In this document: one piece after another, positions 1-9,752 of the stretch | How positions within the stretch are numbered: position 1 is the first letter of the stretch | How the letters are laid out: the number at the start of each line of letters is the position of its first letter | Source of the DNA: Nephrocerus scutellatus | Lineage: Eukaryota > Arthropoda > Insecta > Diptera > Pipunculidae | NCBI GenBank assembly: GCA_947095585.1 | Contig: OX352763.1 | Coordinates: 64,637,016-64,701,015, forward strand | Direction of reading: 5' to 3' | Length of the DNA: 64,000 nucleotides | Position numbers and translations under genes: made by a program | The notes under the pieces: model-generated | Told to the model about the DNA's origin: nothing | The model's input: the letters and a program-made list of their open reading frames with translations, nothing else | The model's database searches: none

Positions 1-1058
1 ATTCCTACCTTAGACGTGTAAAATTCGACTATGACCAGAAACTGAGGCAAAAAATACTTCAATGTCCCAAAGGAAAAAAAATGTTTGCTCATTCGTGAAA
101 CGAATTAAAAATGCTGCCTCGTCTTCAATCACAACGCTCATTCACAATGACATTCCATTTGTCAGCTCTATAGACAAGGCCAATTTGCTTCCTTCACATT
201 TCGTAGCTAACACATATCGCGTTATCGCCGCCTGTACTTTCAAGTGTCGAATCCTCTATGGGACAAATTTACTTTCGTACTCGGCAAGTGGCTAGAGTAT
301 TAAATGATCTCAACATTCATAAATATTCTAGGCTTGATGGTATACCCACTATATTTTCGAAGAGGTGTTCTTCAACGTTGGCATTGCCACTGCGCAGGCT
401 TTTTTATTTATCTTATTTTTCTGGAGTCTTCCCAAGGAATTTGCAACAAGCATTTGTCCAGCCTGTTCCTAAAAAAGGTGAACCGTCATCTCTTTCCTCG
501 TACCGATCCATTGCGCTAACATCCATAATTTCTTCAATGGAACATGGAAATGCTGATGCATGCAATACCTTGAATGACGTGAAATCCATAGCGACCTTCA
601 GTACGGTCGAAGGCAACGTTCTACAATTGATTTGATGGCGTATCTCACCGAAAAGTGTAACCTTTCTATTAACAAATTTGTTGAAAGTAAAGTTGTTGCA
701 CTCGATATTTCCAAGGCATTTGACAGAGTCTGGCATCAAGCTCTTTTGTCGAAAATGAATACATATGAAATTGATAAGACCCTGCCTAGTAACTACCTTT
801 CTGACCGTTCAATTCAGGTCGTATTGGACGGTTTTAAATCCAGTGTTTACCACGTAAACGACGGTATACCACAATGCTCTGTTTTGTCTCCGACAACCTT
901 TCTCATTTTCATTAATGATCTTCTATCCGCTACTTCTAATCCAATTCATTCTTTCGCTGACGACAGCTTTTTTAGCTTTTCATATGAATTCTCGCTTTCT
1001 GCACGTCCCTCTTCATCCTAAGTAGAAATTGAACCTTTCTGACCTTGACAGCATAATT
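1..1058 (+). pseudogene. LINE-B reverse transcriptase fragment (truncated at both ends)
   Basis: Non-LTR retrotransposon coding remnant running from the endonuclease/RT linker into the RT palm. The best stretches are the linker (about 62-250), an RT fingers segment with a VPKKGEPSSLSSYRSIAL block (258-540) and the palm (632-1021). The palm has LDISKAFDRVWH (motif A), a degraded GIPQCSVLSP (normally G(I/V)PQGS) and FADD at 953-964 (the YADD box). The three pieces lie in different frames, so at least two frameshifts are present. It is the same family as the minus-strand copies at 49.6-51.9 kb and 54.4-56.8 kb; homology to them ends near 1058, just before a SINE. The start lies outside the window. 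Not functional. Confidence 0.9.
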
Positions 1059-1079
1059 TTATTTTTTGTTTCATTTTTC

Positions 1080-1235
1080 ATGCCGGATCCGAACGCGAAT
1101 TGTGAAGCTTTCCGTGACTCTAGGACGTTTGTCAGACTTTCGCGAGTGAAATTATTTTGGTGTTACTGGGATTCGAACCACGAACCTCCTGGTCAGAAAG
1201 CCATGCTCTTATCGACTGAGCCACGGCATCCTTAC
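1080..1235 (-). mobile_element. tRNA-derived SINE, copy 1
   Basis: Read on the minus strand, this begins with a tRNA-like head carrying an A box (TGGCTCAGTCGATAAG) and a perfect B box (GGTTCGAATCC), the internal promoter of RNA polymerase III. The ends of the head do not pair as a tRNA acceptor stem, so it is not a tRNA gene. The body matches the second copy at 35882-36179, including the shared stretch GAAGCTTTCCGTGAC on the plus strand. The tail is shorter than in copy 2 and no target duplication is obvious. It lies exactly where the LINE-B homology stops. Confidence 0.8.
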
Positions 1236-1492
1236 AAGATATATTTTCCCCCTAAACTTGAATACAACTATTATTAATTTCGTAAGTCTCTTAATACATT
1301 TTATTTAATTGTATTGCTTATTTACAGATTTTATTTAATCGTTTTTTAATTTTAAAAAATAATAATATTTGCCAATATTTCGGTCTTGCTTGAAATTAAT
1401 GAAAATTTTAAATTATTGATTTTTGTCGTTATATTTGACCGAATTATAAAATTAAACAAATATGAAAATTTTGCTATAGCAAATTACAGTGT
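1236..1492. other. AT-rich spacer, nothing recognised
   Basis: AT-rich sequence between the SINE and the poly(T) stretch that marks the 3' end of the next LINE. No coding signal or named repeat is visible. Confidence 0.5.
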
Positions 1493-1877
1493 TTTTTTTT
1501 TTTTTTTTTTAAAGACTCATTGCCAAGGGATAAGTCCCTGAATGACTTTCGTCACGGCAATAAGTTGGGCTATGCCCTTTATATTAAAATTAAAAATTCG
1601 AAGGAATGTGATTTACAATATAATACATTCCTCATGTTTGTAGCCGGTTTCAATTTATTTTCTCAGAATTATCTCTGATTCATTGAAAAAAGCAATACGA
1701 AAAAACGAACACGAAACTAAAACGACGCGAGTCCAAATACTTTTATCAATGAATCATGGTCAGGGAAAACTACAAAAAACCTTGACCAAGAAAATATTAC
1801 AAAATAAACAACAAATATTATAAATAATACAAAGAATACAATCAATAATAATTTTTTATAAAAAATAATCGTATCCT

Positions 1878-3605
1878 CTAATGAACACTACGGTCATCCT
1901 TCAGGAAGTTGTTGACAGCTATTTTGAAGGCCTGTAAATTATAAGATTCGGAAAATACGGAGTCGACCAATTGATTCCACATCGAACTCACTCTCGGATA
2001 AAAGGACGATTTGAAGTGTTGGGTTCTACATGAGAATGATTTTAAGGCAAATCTATGTTGATTAGACCTCAAACGAGTGTTAACGTTGCTGACAAAAGGA
2101 CCTGGGAATAGAGAACGGGTTTCTGAAGAACATCTACCGTTGTAAAATTTGTAGAAAACAGATAAAGCTCCAACATTACGTCTATGCTCCAAAGAATCAA
2201 GAGATGAAGTAATGGTTACATCGTTTATCAAACGGATAACTCTATTTTGAATTCCATCAAGATAAACCAAATGCAATCTTGGAGCCCCTCCCCACACAAA
2301 TGAATTAAATTCTAAAATTGGTCTAACAAAAGATTTATATAATCTTAATACTTCATAGGGCCGGCTTATAAAGCCTAAGCACTGTTTCGCTCTTTAAGAG
2401 ATTTCATAAATATGTTCCTTCCAGGAAAGTTTACTAGAAACTTTCAAACCTAACATCTTAAGTGAAACTGATCTCGCAATAGTGTCACCATTAATTACTG
2501 GTGCTACGTAATGTTGAATTTCCTTTTGAGAAAAAAGACAAGCCTGGAATTTATTTGGGTTAAATTCCACCCTATTAGATCTGCCCCAATCAAGAATGAC
2601 TTTAATGTTCGACAGAATTGTCGAAATCATTAATTCACGCGAACCAATCAAGCGAGAATTGCTTTTTTTTGACTAACAAACTCCATGGAAGCCGATAACG
2701 TCGTATCATCGGCAAATGAGTGGATATCACATGTTTTAGAAGACAACAAGTCATTGATATACATTAAGAATAATGTTGGCGATAAGGATGACCCATAAGG
2801 AACGCCAGCATTTATCTCATGCGAAGATGAGGAAAAACCATTCAATACCACTTTTATTTTGCGGTTCCATAAATAATCCTCAATCCATGTAATGAGAGAG
2901 GGGTGTAAGTTGAGCGCACGAATCTTATTAATAAGACAAATATGCCAAACTCTATCAAAAGCGTTAGAAATATCCAAGGACACAACGCTTGATTCGCCTA
3001 GATTTTCAATGCTTCGCTCCCAACAATGAGTCATGCACGTCATTAGTTCACCTGAAGATCGATTTTTTCGAAATCCATACTGAATAAGGATGACCCATAA
3101 GGAACGCCAGCATTTATCTCATGCGAAGATGAGGAAAAACCATTCAATACCACTTTTATTTTGCGGTTCCATAAATAATCCTCAATCCATGTAATGAGAG
3201 AGGGGTGTAAGTTGAGCGCACGAATCTTATTAATAAGACAAATATGCCAAACTCTATCAAAAGCGTTAGAAATATCCAAGGACACAACGCTTGATTCGCC
3301 TAGATTTTCAATGCTTCGCTCCCAACAATGAGTCATGCACGTCATTAGTTCACCTGAAGATCGATTTTTTCGAAATCCATACTGAACATCGGATAAAAGA
3401 GCATTCGTTTGAAATTAATGATAGATTCCATTACTTTTGATAAAACTGACAACAGAGCAATAGGGCGGTAGTTAGTAGGTGCAGATTTATCACCTTTTGT
3501 CGGGTTGTATATTAGCTATTTTTCAAATTGACGGAAAAACACCTGTCTTTATTGAGAGATAAAACAATTTGCTAAGCGGTTTTGCCAAAGTATGATGACA
3601 TCTTT
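1878..3605 (-). pseudogene. LINE-A reverse transcriptase, broken
   Basis: RT of a jockey-superfamily-type LINE in several pieces. 1878-2297 is the C-terminal 'connection' region (VQNRVIRLIND- and EHRRNVGALSVFYKFYNG-type motifs). 2394-2651 is the thumb. 2648-3043 is the palm, with LDISNAFDRVWH, GVPYGSSLSP (normally GVPQGS) and FADDT. 3043-3345 is a second copy of the first part of the palm. Frameshifts separate the pieces and the duplicated palm block makes the protein non-functional. The closest relative here is the plus-strand copy at 11.8-14.6 kb. Confidence 0.9.
2783..3386. repeat. 302 bp perfect tandem duplication inside LINE-A
   Basis: 2783-3084 is repeated at 3085-3386 with an offset of exactly 302 bp. 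Both copies begin TAAGGATGACCC and end AAATCCATACTGAA. The two predicted palm fragments are identical over their shared length, so the duplication is recent or an assembly artefact. The undamaged order can be judged from the plus-strand copy near 13.4-13.7 kb, which has a single unit. Confidence 0.93.
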
Positions 3606-3632
3606 TCAATAATAATGGTGAGATTTTAAGCA

Positions 3633-3786
3633 AAGAAAAACACCAAAATGGTAATCTTTACAACACAACAACAAGACTGAAGGATTTAAAACCAAACAAC
3701 AAGACTGAAGGATTTGAAACACAACTTGCATAAAAAGGAAAAATAGAGTTTAAATTAATAAGAAAAAACTAATTTTTTATTTAATT
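3633..3786. repeat. Spacer with a short tandem repeat
   Basis: Between LINE-A and the Penelope relic lies a roughly 28 bp unit (CAACAAGACTGAAGGATTT plus a few bases) present twice at about 3667-3722, followed by AT-rich sequence. It could be 3' terminal sequence of the Penelope element, but that is a guess. Confidence 0.5.
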
Positions 3787-4115
3787 TTTTTCTTGATAAG
3801 GTTAATATAACTACTGTGTAATTTATTAGAATCTACTCTATAGTTAAATGGAGTATTGGATAACCAAATGTGACAAGCTTCTTTGAATTGTCGCTTATCT
3901 TTCTTGTCTTCAAAGTCCAAAGTAATAACGTTATCTGTATCAAAATCATGTTTTAGTTGGTGGCAACGTTTAGCGAGTGCTGATATATAATAAGTCTATT
4001 GTCTGACTCTAAGTTTTTTAACATTTTTAATATCTCTTTAATTTTGTTTAGTTCGTTAGGTTAATGTTTTACTTGTTTCTCCAATAAAACATAAATTAGA
4101 ATTATTTGTAGTTAA
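3787..4115 (-). pseudogene. Penelope-like element, GIY-YIG endonuclease relic
   Basis: Too broken to give a long ORF, but one minus-strand frame reads CFIGETSKTLT near 4085 and then, after three stops, an ALAKRCHQLKHDFD segment, VITLDFEDKKDKRQFKEA and NYRVDSNKLHSSY. These match the order of conserved blocks in the C-terminal GIY-YIG domain of Penelope retroelements: the Y-(I/V)-G-(E/Q)-T core, an H-rich middle, an (E/K)R..EA.HI block and an N.R.D...L...Y end. The upstream RT is not recognisable in 4116-4330. Three in-frame stops show it is dead. Confidence 0.75.
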
Positions 4116-4585
4116 TATTGTTATGATTTAATTAATTCAGTGTCAGTCAAGTATAACACTCTTTTTATGAAAGAAATTGCCACATTCTTCTTCGTTGTGT
4201 AAGGGTGTGTCAACAAAAATTTAAAATTGAATCTGAAGCAATTTGCTTTTTATACCATTCTTTTTTAATTTAATTTTTGAAAGAGTGTTATATGTTTCTT
4301 TTTCAATTGTAAATTTTAATTTTTGGTGAAACGAATTTAGTAATAGTTGTATTTTGTTTAAAATTGGAGGTATCGTCTAAATATTTGAAAATAAAATTAT
4401 ATAATTTTTTTTAAAAATAATGCTTTTATTGTAGCATAACTAGCCCCATAAAAGGTAGAAAATAAAATAGGTGGTAGATCTGGAGCCACTAGAACTGTTA
4501 TAAAATAAATGAAATTTCCTGGAATGTTTATAATGGAAATCTGAAATATTTATGGCTTACAAAAATCACAAAGTTTAAAAAAACT
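4116..4585. other. AT-rich spacer, possible Penelope linker
   Basis: AT-rich. The minus strand keeps short coding-like stretches that could be the RT-to-GIY-YIG linker of the Penelope relic, but no diagnostic RT motif is visible. Nothing else is recognised. Confidence 0.35.
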
Positions 4586-4640
4586 GTGCTAAGCATTTGA
4601 GGTTTATGACAAGATTAAAAGAACATCAAATGCTTAGCAC
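4586..4640. repeat. 19 bp inverted repeat (hairpin)
   Basis: GTGCTAAGCATTTGAGGTT at 4586-4604 pairs with AACATCAAATGCTTAGCAC at 4622-4640 with one mismatch, around a 17 nt loop. It directly abuts the C/A-rich minisatellite, so it may mark a repeat end. Confidence 0.8.
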
Positions 4641-5530
4641 TCCACTCCCTCCCTCTCAAAATCTCCTCAAGATCCCTCCAAGACACCATAAAAATCTTCT
4701 TAAGACGATCACGATCCTCTCAAAATCCCCCCAAAACCTTCTTGAATTCCCTTCAAGAGTCCACTCATGACTCTCTCAAAATCCCCTAAAGAACCCCTCA
4801 AGATTACATAAAGACCCCCTTAAAGCCTCACTAAGGATCCTCACAAAAGTCCCTCGAGACCCACTCAAGACCACCCCACGACCCCTTCTAAGAATCCCTC
4901 AAAACGCCACTCAAGATTCCTTTAAGACTCCCACAAAACCCTCTTATAAACCAACTCAAGACCACCTAAGAATCCCTCAAACCCCTCTCAAAGCTTGCTC
5001 AAGACCCCGCTCAAATTTCACTTAAGAACCCATCAGAACACTCCTTAGACCCCACTCAATATCCTCTCAAACCCCCTCAAGACCCCTTTTAAACCCCCAC
5101 TAAACCCTCATAAGACTCTACTCAAGAGACTCCCAAAATCAGGATCCTCTCAGGATCCCCTCAAGACCACATAAAAACCCCCTCAAGGCCCCACTAAAAA
5201 TCTTCACAAAACCACCTAGGGACCCCTTTCAAGACTACCTAAAGACTCCCTCAAGATCACCTCAATACCCCGTTAAAACCACGTTACTACTACCATCAAT
5301 ACTCCATCAAGACCCCCTCAAACCCACTAAAGGTTCCCTTAAGACCCCTTCAAAACCTTCTTCAATCCCCTCAAGACACCACTCATGACCCTCTCAAAAT
5401 CACCTTAAGAAGCCCTCAAGACCATTTACAGACTCCCTCAAGACCCCACTAAATATCCCCTCAAGAATTCTTAAAGACTCCCGCAAGACCCCCTTAAGAC
5501 TCCACTCACGACCCTTTCAAAAGCCTTCTC
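4641..5530. repeat. Degenerate C/A-rich minisatellite (about 0.9 kb)
   Basis: About 890 bp made of loosely repeated units near the consensus CCCCTCAAGACCCCACTCAAGA, with a basic word of about 10-12 bases. The plus strand is strongly enriched in C and A and poor in G and T along its whole length. There is no open reading frame of note. It ends where the gypsy integrase tail starts on the other strand. Confidence 0.88.
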
Positions 5531-5539
5531 AAAACATCA

Positions 5540-6290
5540 CAAAAAGGGAGTTTGGAGGCCACTTCAGTACCTATATCGCGGGTAATGAGGTCAAGTCGAA
5601 TACCAATTTGTCTTTTGAACATTAACTCTCCTGGGCTAATACCAGTTGTCGAGCTTGACTATTTATGATTTTGTATCAGGAACTTGCACACTTTTGAATG
5701 GAGGTAGCCTCTTTCGTTCATCATTATTCTCAAGGTTTTCCTTCAGGGTTTAGACGTATCGCTCCGCCTGACCATTTGTTGCTGGATGGAAGAGGGCATA
5801 AAATTTATGCACAATGCCATTGTATTGCTCTCTTAGTATCTTGATTGTCTTTTCTGAAGTCGTGGTCTTGGTGGGTATTACCTCGACCCAATTCGAGTGT
5901 GCGTCAACGATGATTAGGAAGTAATTTTTCAGGAATAGACCAGCATAATCAATATGCAGACGTTGCCAAGGTTGTTGCAGCATGTAATTCATATAACACC
6001 TTCTTTTGTAGTGCTTTCGGAATCATAACCCATATTCCCCTAAGAATACACCCATCTTGCAGCGAGAAATCGCTCAAGGGTTCTCCATTTGGAAGAGGCA
6101 AACCGTTTCGTAATGCGAGATAATATTTTTCTTTCTTTATCTCGGCGCCTGTGACTGGAAGTGTCAGTGTGAGCACCTGCATTTGATGCATCTGTCTGTC
6201 GAAATCTTCGTCCCGCTTATCTTCCGCCGATGATGCAAGCGACGCTCTGGATAAGTAATCAGCATTTGAATGAATTCCTGAAACGAATAT
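5540..6290 (-). pseudogene. Gypsy integrase and end of RNase H, broken
   Basis: About 6190-6290 reads HSNADYLSR, the end of RNase H. 5949-6191 covers the linker and part of the integrase N-terminal region (LSDFSLQDGCILRGIWVMIP). 5750-5992 is the catalytic core with the first Asp in HIDYAG and the Glu in NGQAERYV; the stretch that should hold the second catalytic Asp (SDNG-type) is deleted between REQYNG and IVHKFYA. 5540-5640 continues with ELMFKRQIGIRLDL, a typical C-terminal segment. Frame changes separate the pieces. Non-functional. Confidence 0.85.
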
Positions 6291-6552
6291 TATAATCGAA
6301 ACTGGACATGAAATTTGTGTAGTGCAATAATTCCTCCTTGCTCTTCCTTTATAAGTCGTTTAACGGGCGTAATTTGGATGCCAAATCAGGGATAAATTTT
6401 TGGTAGTAGCTTATCAGCCCGAGGAAGGTCCTCAGTTCGCCTACGGTTTTTGGGCGAGGGCTGTTAGTAATTGCGCTGATTTTCTATGTGATTGGGTGTA
6501 TGCCATATTGGTCAATTTTGTGTCCTTAATAAGTGTGTATGAGTGCATAGCA

Positions 6553-6572
6553 AATTGACATTTTTTTTATTT

Positions 6573-6634
<62 letters not shown>

Positions 6635-6800
6635 TGCTTATTCATATATATAATATCAAATAATCAGAGCCAAAGGAGGTCATATCGAGCAGTAACATGT
6701 TTTTCATAAAATGTAATATGTTTTCAACATATTCCAGGAAATTTCAATAAAAAATAATCAAAATTAAAAAAATTACAGCGTTTTCATTTGGTAACACTTG
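6553..6800. other. Insert with (TA)n microsatellite inside the gypsy RT
   Basis: RT coding homology is lost here and resumes on the far side, in the thumb. The insert holds a pure (TA)n run at about 6576-6631, an AT-rich core, and CAGGGTGGCTGAGACC as read on the minus strand near 6800. The last resembles the start of many short TA-inserting DNA elements, but no matching inverted end was found, so its nature is open. Confidence 0.5.
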
Positions 6801-6906
6801 GTCTCAGCCACCCTGTAAATGTAACACGTACCTTTGTAGTCTTTCAAGCAGTGCTGCTAAATTCTGTAGTAGTTGATTGTACGTTTTTCCCTGTACCACA
6901 ATTTCG

Positions 6907-7398
6907 TCAAAAAAACATGCGATTCCTTGAAGGTTCTGTAATGTCCATGAAACCTTGCCAAATATTCGGTGCCATTTTAACTCCGAACATGAAACGTTTT
7001 ACTTTGTAGTTGCCTTTGTGAGTAGAAATTGTTTGCATTAATGCCCCTTTTTCGTCTACCGTGATATGTAGATAAGCCTGGTGAATATCCAATGCACAAA
7101 AATGTTTTCCTCCGTTCATTTTTGCAAAAACGTCTTCGATACGAGGAATTGGATAATTATCGTCCATGATTACTTTGTTAATCGTTTTTTTGTAATCGGC
7201 ACAGGGTCGAAGATCTCCACTTTTCTTAATGATAAGCACCGCTGGAGTTCCCCATGAAGTATGTGATGTTTTCTCCAGAATACCTAAGCATCCGAGTCTG
7301 TCAATTTCATTCCCTATTCTCTCGCGTAATGCAAAAGACGTTCGACGGTGTCGCATAAAAATGGTCTTGCAATCGGGTGACTTCAGCTCTTCACACAT
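6907..7398 (-). pseudogene. Gypsy reverse transcriptase fragment
   Basis: Shows the ordered RT motifs WGTPAVLIIKKSGDLRPCADY, NYPIPRIEDVFAKMNGGKHF, a palm Asp in CALDIHQAYLHI, and FMFGVKMAP (normally PFGL..AP). A frameshift follows; the YxDD box appears in the next frame as FFDE, so the second catalytic Asp is lost. Intact gypsy RTs continue into RNase H, which here is separated by the (TA)n insert and a deletion. Confidence 0.88.
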
Positions 7399-7701
7399 TC
7401 CTAATATGTTAATTATTTATCCGGTGTATGTTTTTAATCTTGTAGTTGTACCAAAAAGTTGTGTATTTGGACAAAGACTCTTAAAATGATTGGTTATTAA
7501 CAAGGACTCTTAACAACATTTTGTCGTTCACCAAGGAATTGCAACATTTTATTTAGTTTAGGAACCCCATGTCTTCATGACAGCCGTATGATTCGATATA
7601 TTCTTCCAGCAGGTGTTGTTGATGCTGTTTTTGTCTTGAAAATCCTTTTGTACTCATGCAAACACTCATGTTATGCCCCAATTTTTTACATTTAGTGCAT
7701 T
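7399..7701 (-). pseudogene. Gypsy gag tail with CCHC zinc knuckle
   Basis: About 7655-7697 on the minus strand encodes CTKCKKLGHNMSVC, a CX2CX4HX4C knuckle that binds nucleic acid in gag proteins. The frame continues toward 7540 with no recognisable protease DxG motif. The homology stops where LINE-C begins (about 7702-7710), so the rest of gag is missing. Confidence 0.65.
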
Positions 7702-8379
7702 TTAAGGTTCTTTCTTAAAAAATTTTGAAATTGAAGGTAATAAAGAAATTGGTCTATAGTTGTTTTTGTCTATTTTATAACCCTTCTTAAAAAAAGGTAT
7801 TACATTTGCGCATTTTAATTCACAAGGAAAAATACCCGATACAATACTTAAATTAAAAATATGAGCTAACACATCGACTATATTGAGCGAAATATTTTTT
7901 AATAAGATGTTGGAAATACCGTCTTTACCACAAGAGTTCGAGTTCCTAAGGGCATTAATTAATTTTAAAATCTCCAGTCCAGAGATAGGATTAAAAAAGA
8001 AGCTGTTTCTGGGAGTACTATTTTCACAGGTAGCAGAGCCAGTGCAACAATTACAATGAGTATAAGAATTTATAGAATTAGAAGATTTTCCAACTGAAGC
8101 AAAAAATTCGTTGAATTCATTTGCCACACTTGAAGGTTCAGTAATCACAGTACTACCATTTCTTAATGTAATAGTTCTTCTTTGACCTTTGGGTTTTCTA
8201 TTTACAATACTGTTTACAACATCCCATTCCATCTTTAAATTTCCATGGGCATTTCTTATTTTATTTAGAAAGTATTTGTCGCGAATGGACCGAACTTCTA
8301 CATTTATGTTCCGACACAATTGAATATAACGTGCTTTTAATTGAAAATTCAATGGGTGTTTACAGCATTTTTTATGCAA
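7702..8379 (-). pseudogene. LINE-C linker and RT N-terminus
   Basis: A 225-codon open stretch. The first half is the basic linker after the endonuclease. The second half has GKDGISNILLKN (RT motif 0/1), IFPCELKCANVIPFFKKG and NYRPISLLPS. It ends at a stop just past the junction with the gypsy relic. The catalytic RT palm is absent, so no RT activity is possible. Confidence 0.85.
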
Positions 8380-8609
8380 TTTATGTCGAAGATTAATTTT
8401 ACGTACTAAAGAGTGACTTATCCATGGCTTGAGTCTTTTTTTGAACCCCTATGAACAACATAGTAGCTTGAAAAATTAATGCAATTTTTGAGTATATTTA
8501 AAAATAAATCATATGCGGCTGAAGCATTTACTTCAGCGTAAACTTCTTCCCAATTATTGGAACGTAGCTCAAAGTTTAATTTATCAAAATTAATTTTCTG
8601 TAATTTAAG
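8380..8609 (-). pseudogene. LINE-C linker segment
   Basis: Joins the endonuclease and RT parts. The minus strand keeps coding-like residues (LRSNNWEEVYAE), but frame changes and a stop break the frame. No separate gene is seen. Confidence 0.5.
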
Positions 8610-9463
8610 TTAAGAATTATACTTGCGTTTATGTTGAATTATTTCAAATATTATACCCGTCATACAATGATCAGTTAATTGAAGATCAATGTTAATGCTA
8701 TCACAATGTTTATTTGGGATATTTTTGAACCGACCAAGTACATGATCCAGACAGCTGCCTGAAGAACACCTAGTGGGCTGATTAATAAACGAAGTTAGGC
8801 CGTACTCAGCTAAAATAGCCCGGTAAGAATCGGACGCAGGACCGTAATTTAGTAGATCTAAGTTAAAGTCGCCTAAAATAACCATGTTAAGTTTATTTTC
8901 AAGGATTAGGAAGTTCGAAAAATCATCCAAAAAGTGTTGAATAGGCTTAGAGTTAAATCTATATAGACACAAAAATATGAAGACTTCATTTCCTAAGGTG
9001 GAGGTTTTTTTATAGCGTCTGCACTCCCCCATTTTAAACAAGTAACTTCAGCATCATACAAATCCCGAATAAAAACACCAACTCCGCCAGCAGAATACGA
9101 ATCGTTAGAGTTAGCATGAAATATGTAACCAGGTAAAGAATAATCTTCAATCTCACACGAGTAAATCCATTTTTCGGACACAAAAATTAAGTCTGGTAAT
9201 TTAGCAAAAGCTTCTAGGTTGCAAACCAATAATTCAAAATTCTGCCTTAAGCTACGAATGTTCTGATGAACAACGAAAAAAGAGCTATTACAATCTAAGA
9301 AGGAAATAAGTGCATTATCGCTAGAACAATTAATGGTGTTAGTGGTGAAATTTTCGTCATAATATTCATGATCAATATTGAAAATTAACATAATAAAAGG
9401 TAAATTAGTCTGGCACAGATACCAGATCTTCAAAAGATCGCAAAACAAAAATTTCACCACCAA
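8610..9463 (-). pseudogene. LINE-C apurinic-type endonuclease, frameshifted
   Basis: Endonuclease/exonuclease/phosphatase domain in two overlapping frames. 8993-9463 holds HQNIRSLRQNF, a degraded metal-site region (FVSEKWI) and GGVGVFIRD. 8610-9041 holds GDFNLDLLN (catalytic Asp/Asn) and a terminal TDH replacing the usual SDH. The frames change at about 9000-9040. In intact elements this nicks the target DNA; here it is broken. Confidence 0.85.
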
Positions 9464-9477
9464 TGTCCTTCTTTAAC

Positions 9478-9752
9478 ATAAGATTAAGATTAAGATATTT
9501 TTATTTAACATTAAAGTAATATACAATTTTGATTTACAACTAATCTTATAACTAATATTAATATGTGTCGGCTCAACAATAGGGGCCCGACGTATTTACA
9601 TTGTCTTTTTTTTGGTATTGTTTATTTTTAAACAATATTTTTTACTACTTAATCTACTACATGTTTATTTTTAATGTAATTAAATTTTAAACAATAATTT
9701 TAAAATAAAATAAGAATGAAAAATATTAAGCGGCGTATAAACAGGGCGAACT
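9478..9752 (-). other. 3' UTR and tail of the jockey-like LINE
   Basis: Non-coding sequence downstream of the RT stop, ending in repeats of ATCTTA read on the minus strand. Apart from one GC-richer patch (GTGTCGGCTCAACAATAGGG near 9565 on the plus strand), it is AT-rich. Confidence 0.7.

Larger units (their letters stand above)
1493..3632 (-). mobile_element. LINE-A, 5'-truncated copy
   Basis: Minus-strand non-LTR retrotransposon. The poly(T) at 1493-1510 is its poly(A) tail. 1511-1877 matches the 3' UTR of the plus-strand copy at 14585-14970, sharing for example CATTCCTCATGTTTGTAGCC and TTGCCAAGGGATAAGTCCCT allowing for differences. Homology continues through the RT to about 3632, where it stops in the RT fingers region, so the endonuclease half is missing. 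Such 5' truncation is usual for target-primed reverse transcription. The interior carries a 302 bp tandem duplication. Confidence 0.92.
5535..7710 (-). mobile_element. Gypsy-type LTR retrotransposon relic (no LTRs seen)
   Basis: Minus-strand relic in the order gag zinc knuckle (about 7655-7697), gap, RT (6907-7398), RT thumb (about 6370-6540), end of RNase H, then integrase (5540-6290). The integrase style (PWQRLHIDYAG, VDAHSNW) resembles the K02A2.6-type gypsy group. It has frameshifts, a deletion in RNase H, a deletion across the integrase centre and a foreign (TA)n-bearing insert at about 6553-6800. Neither LTR nor primer site was found. Confidence 0.88.
7702..9470 (-). mobile_element. LINE-C, 3'-truncated (CR1/L2-like)
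   Basis: Minus-strand non-LTR element with endonuclease (8610-9463), a linker and the beginning of RT (7702-8379). It is cut inside the RT fingers region (NYRPISLLPSISKF) where the gypsy relic starts, so the palm, thumb and 3' end are missing. It is a different family from LINE-A, LINE-B and the jockey-like element. The opening (HQNIRSLRQNFELL) and the GGVGVFIRD block suggest the CR1/L2/Daphne group; this clade call is inference. Confidence 0.85.

Noticed and set aside
1150..1232. tRNA gene on the minus strand
   Set aside because: Same SINE family; the head lacks a paired acceptor stem.
4641..5530. CRISPR-like array of regular short repeats
   Set aside because: Units are degenerate, of no fixed spacing, with no unique spacers, in an insect genome; it is a minisatellite.
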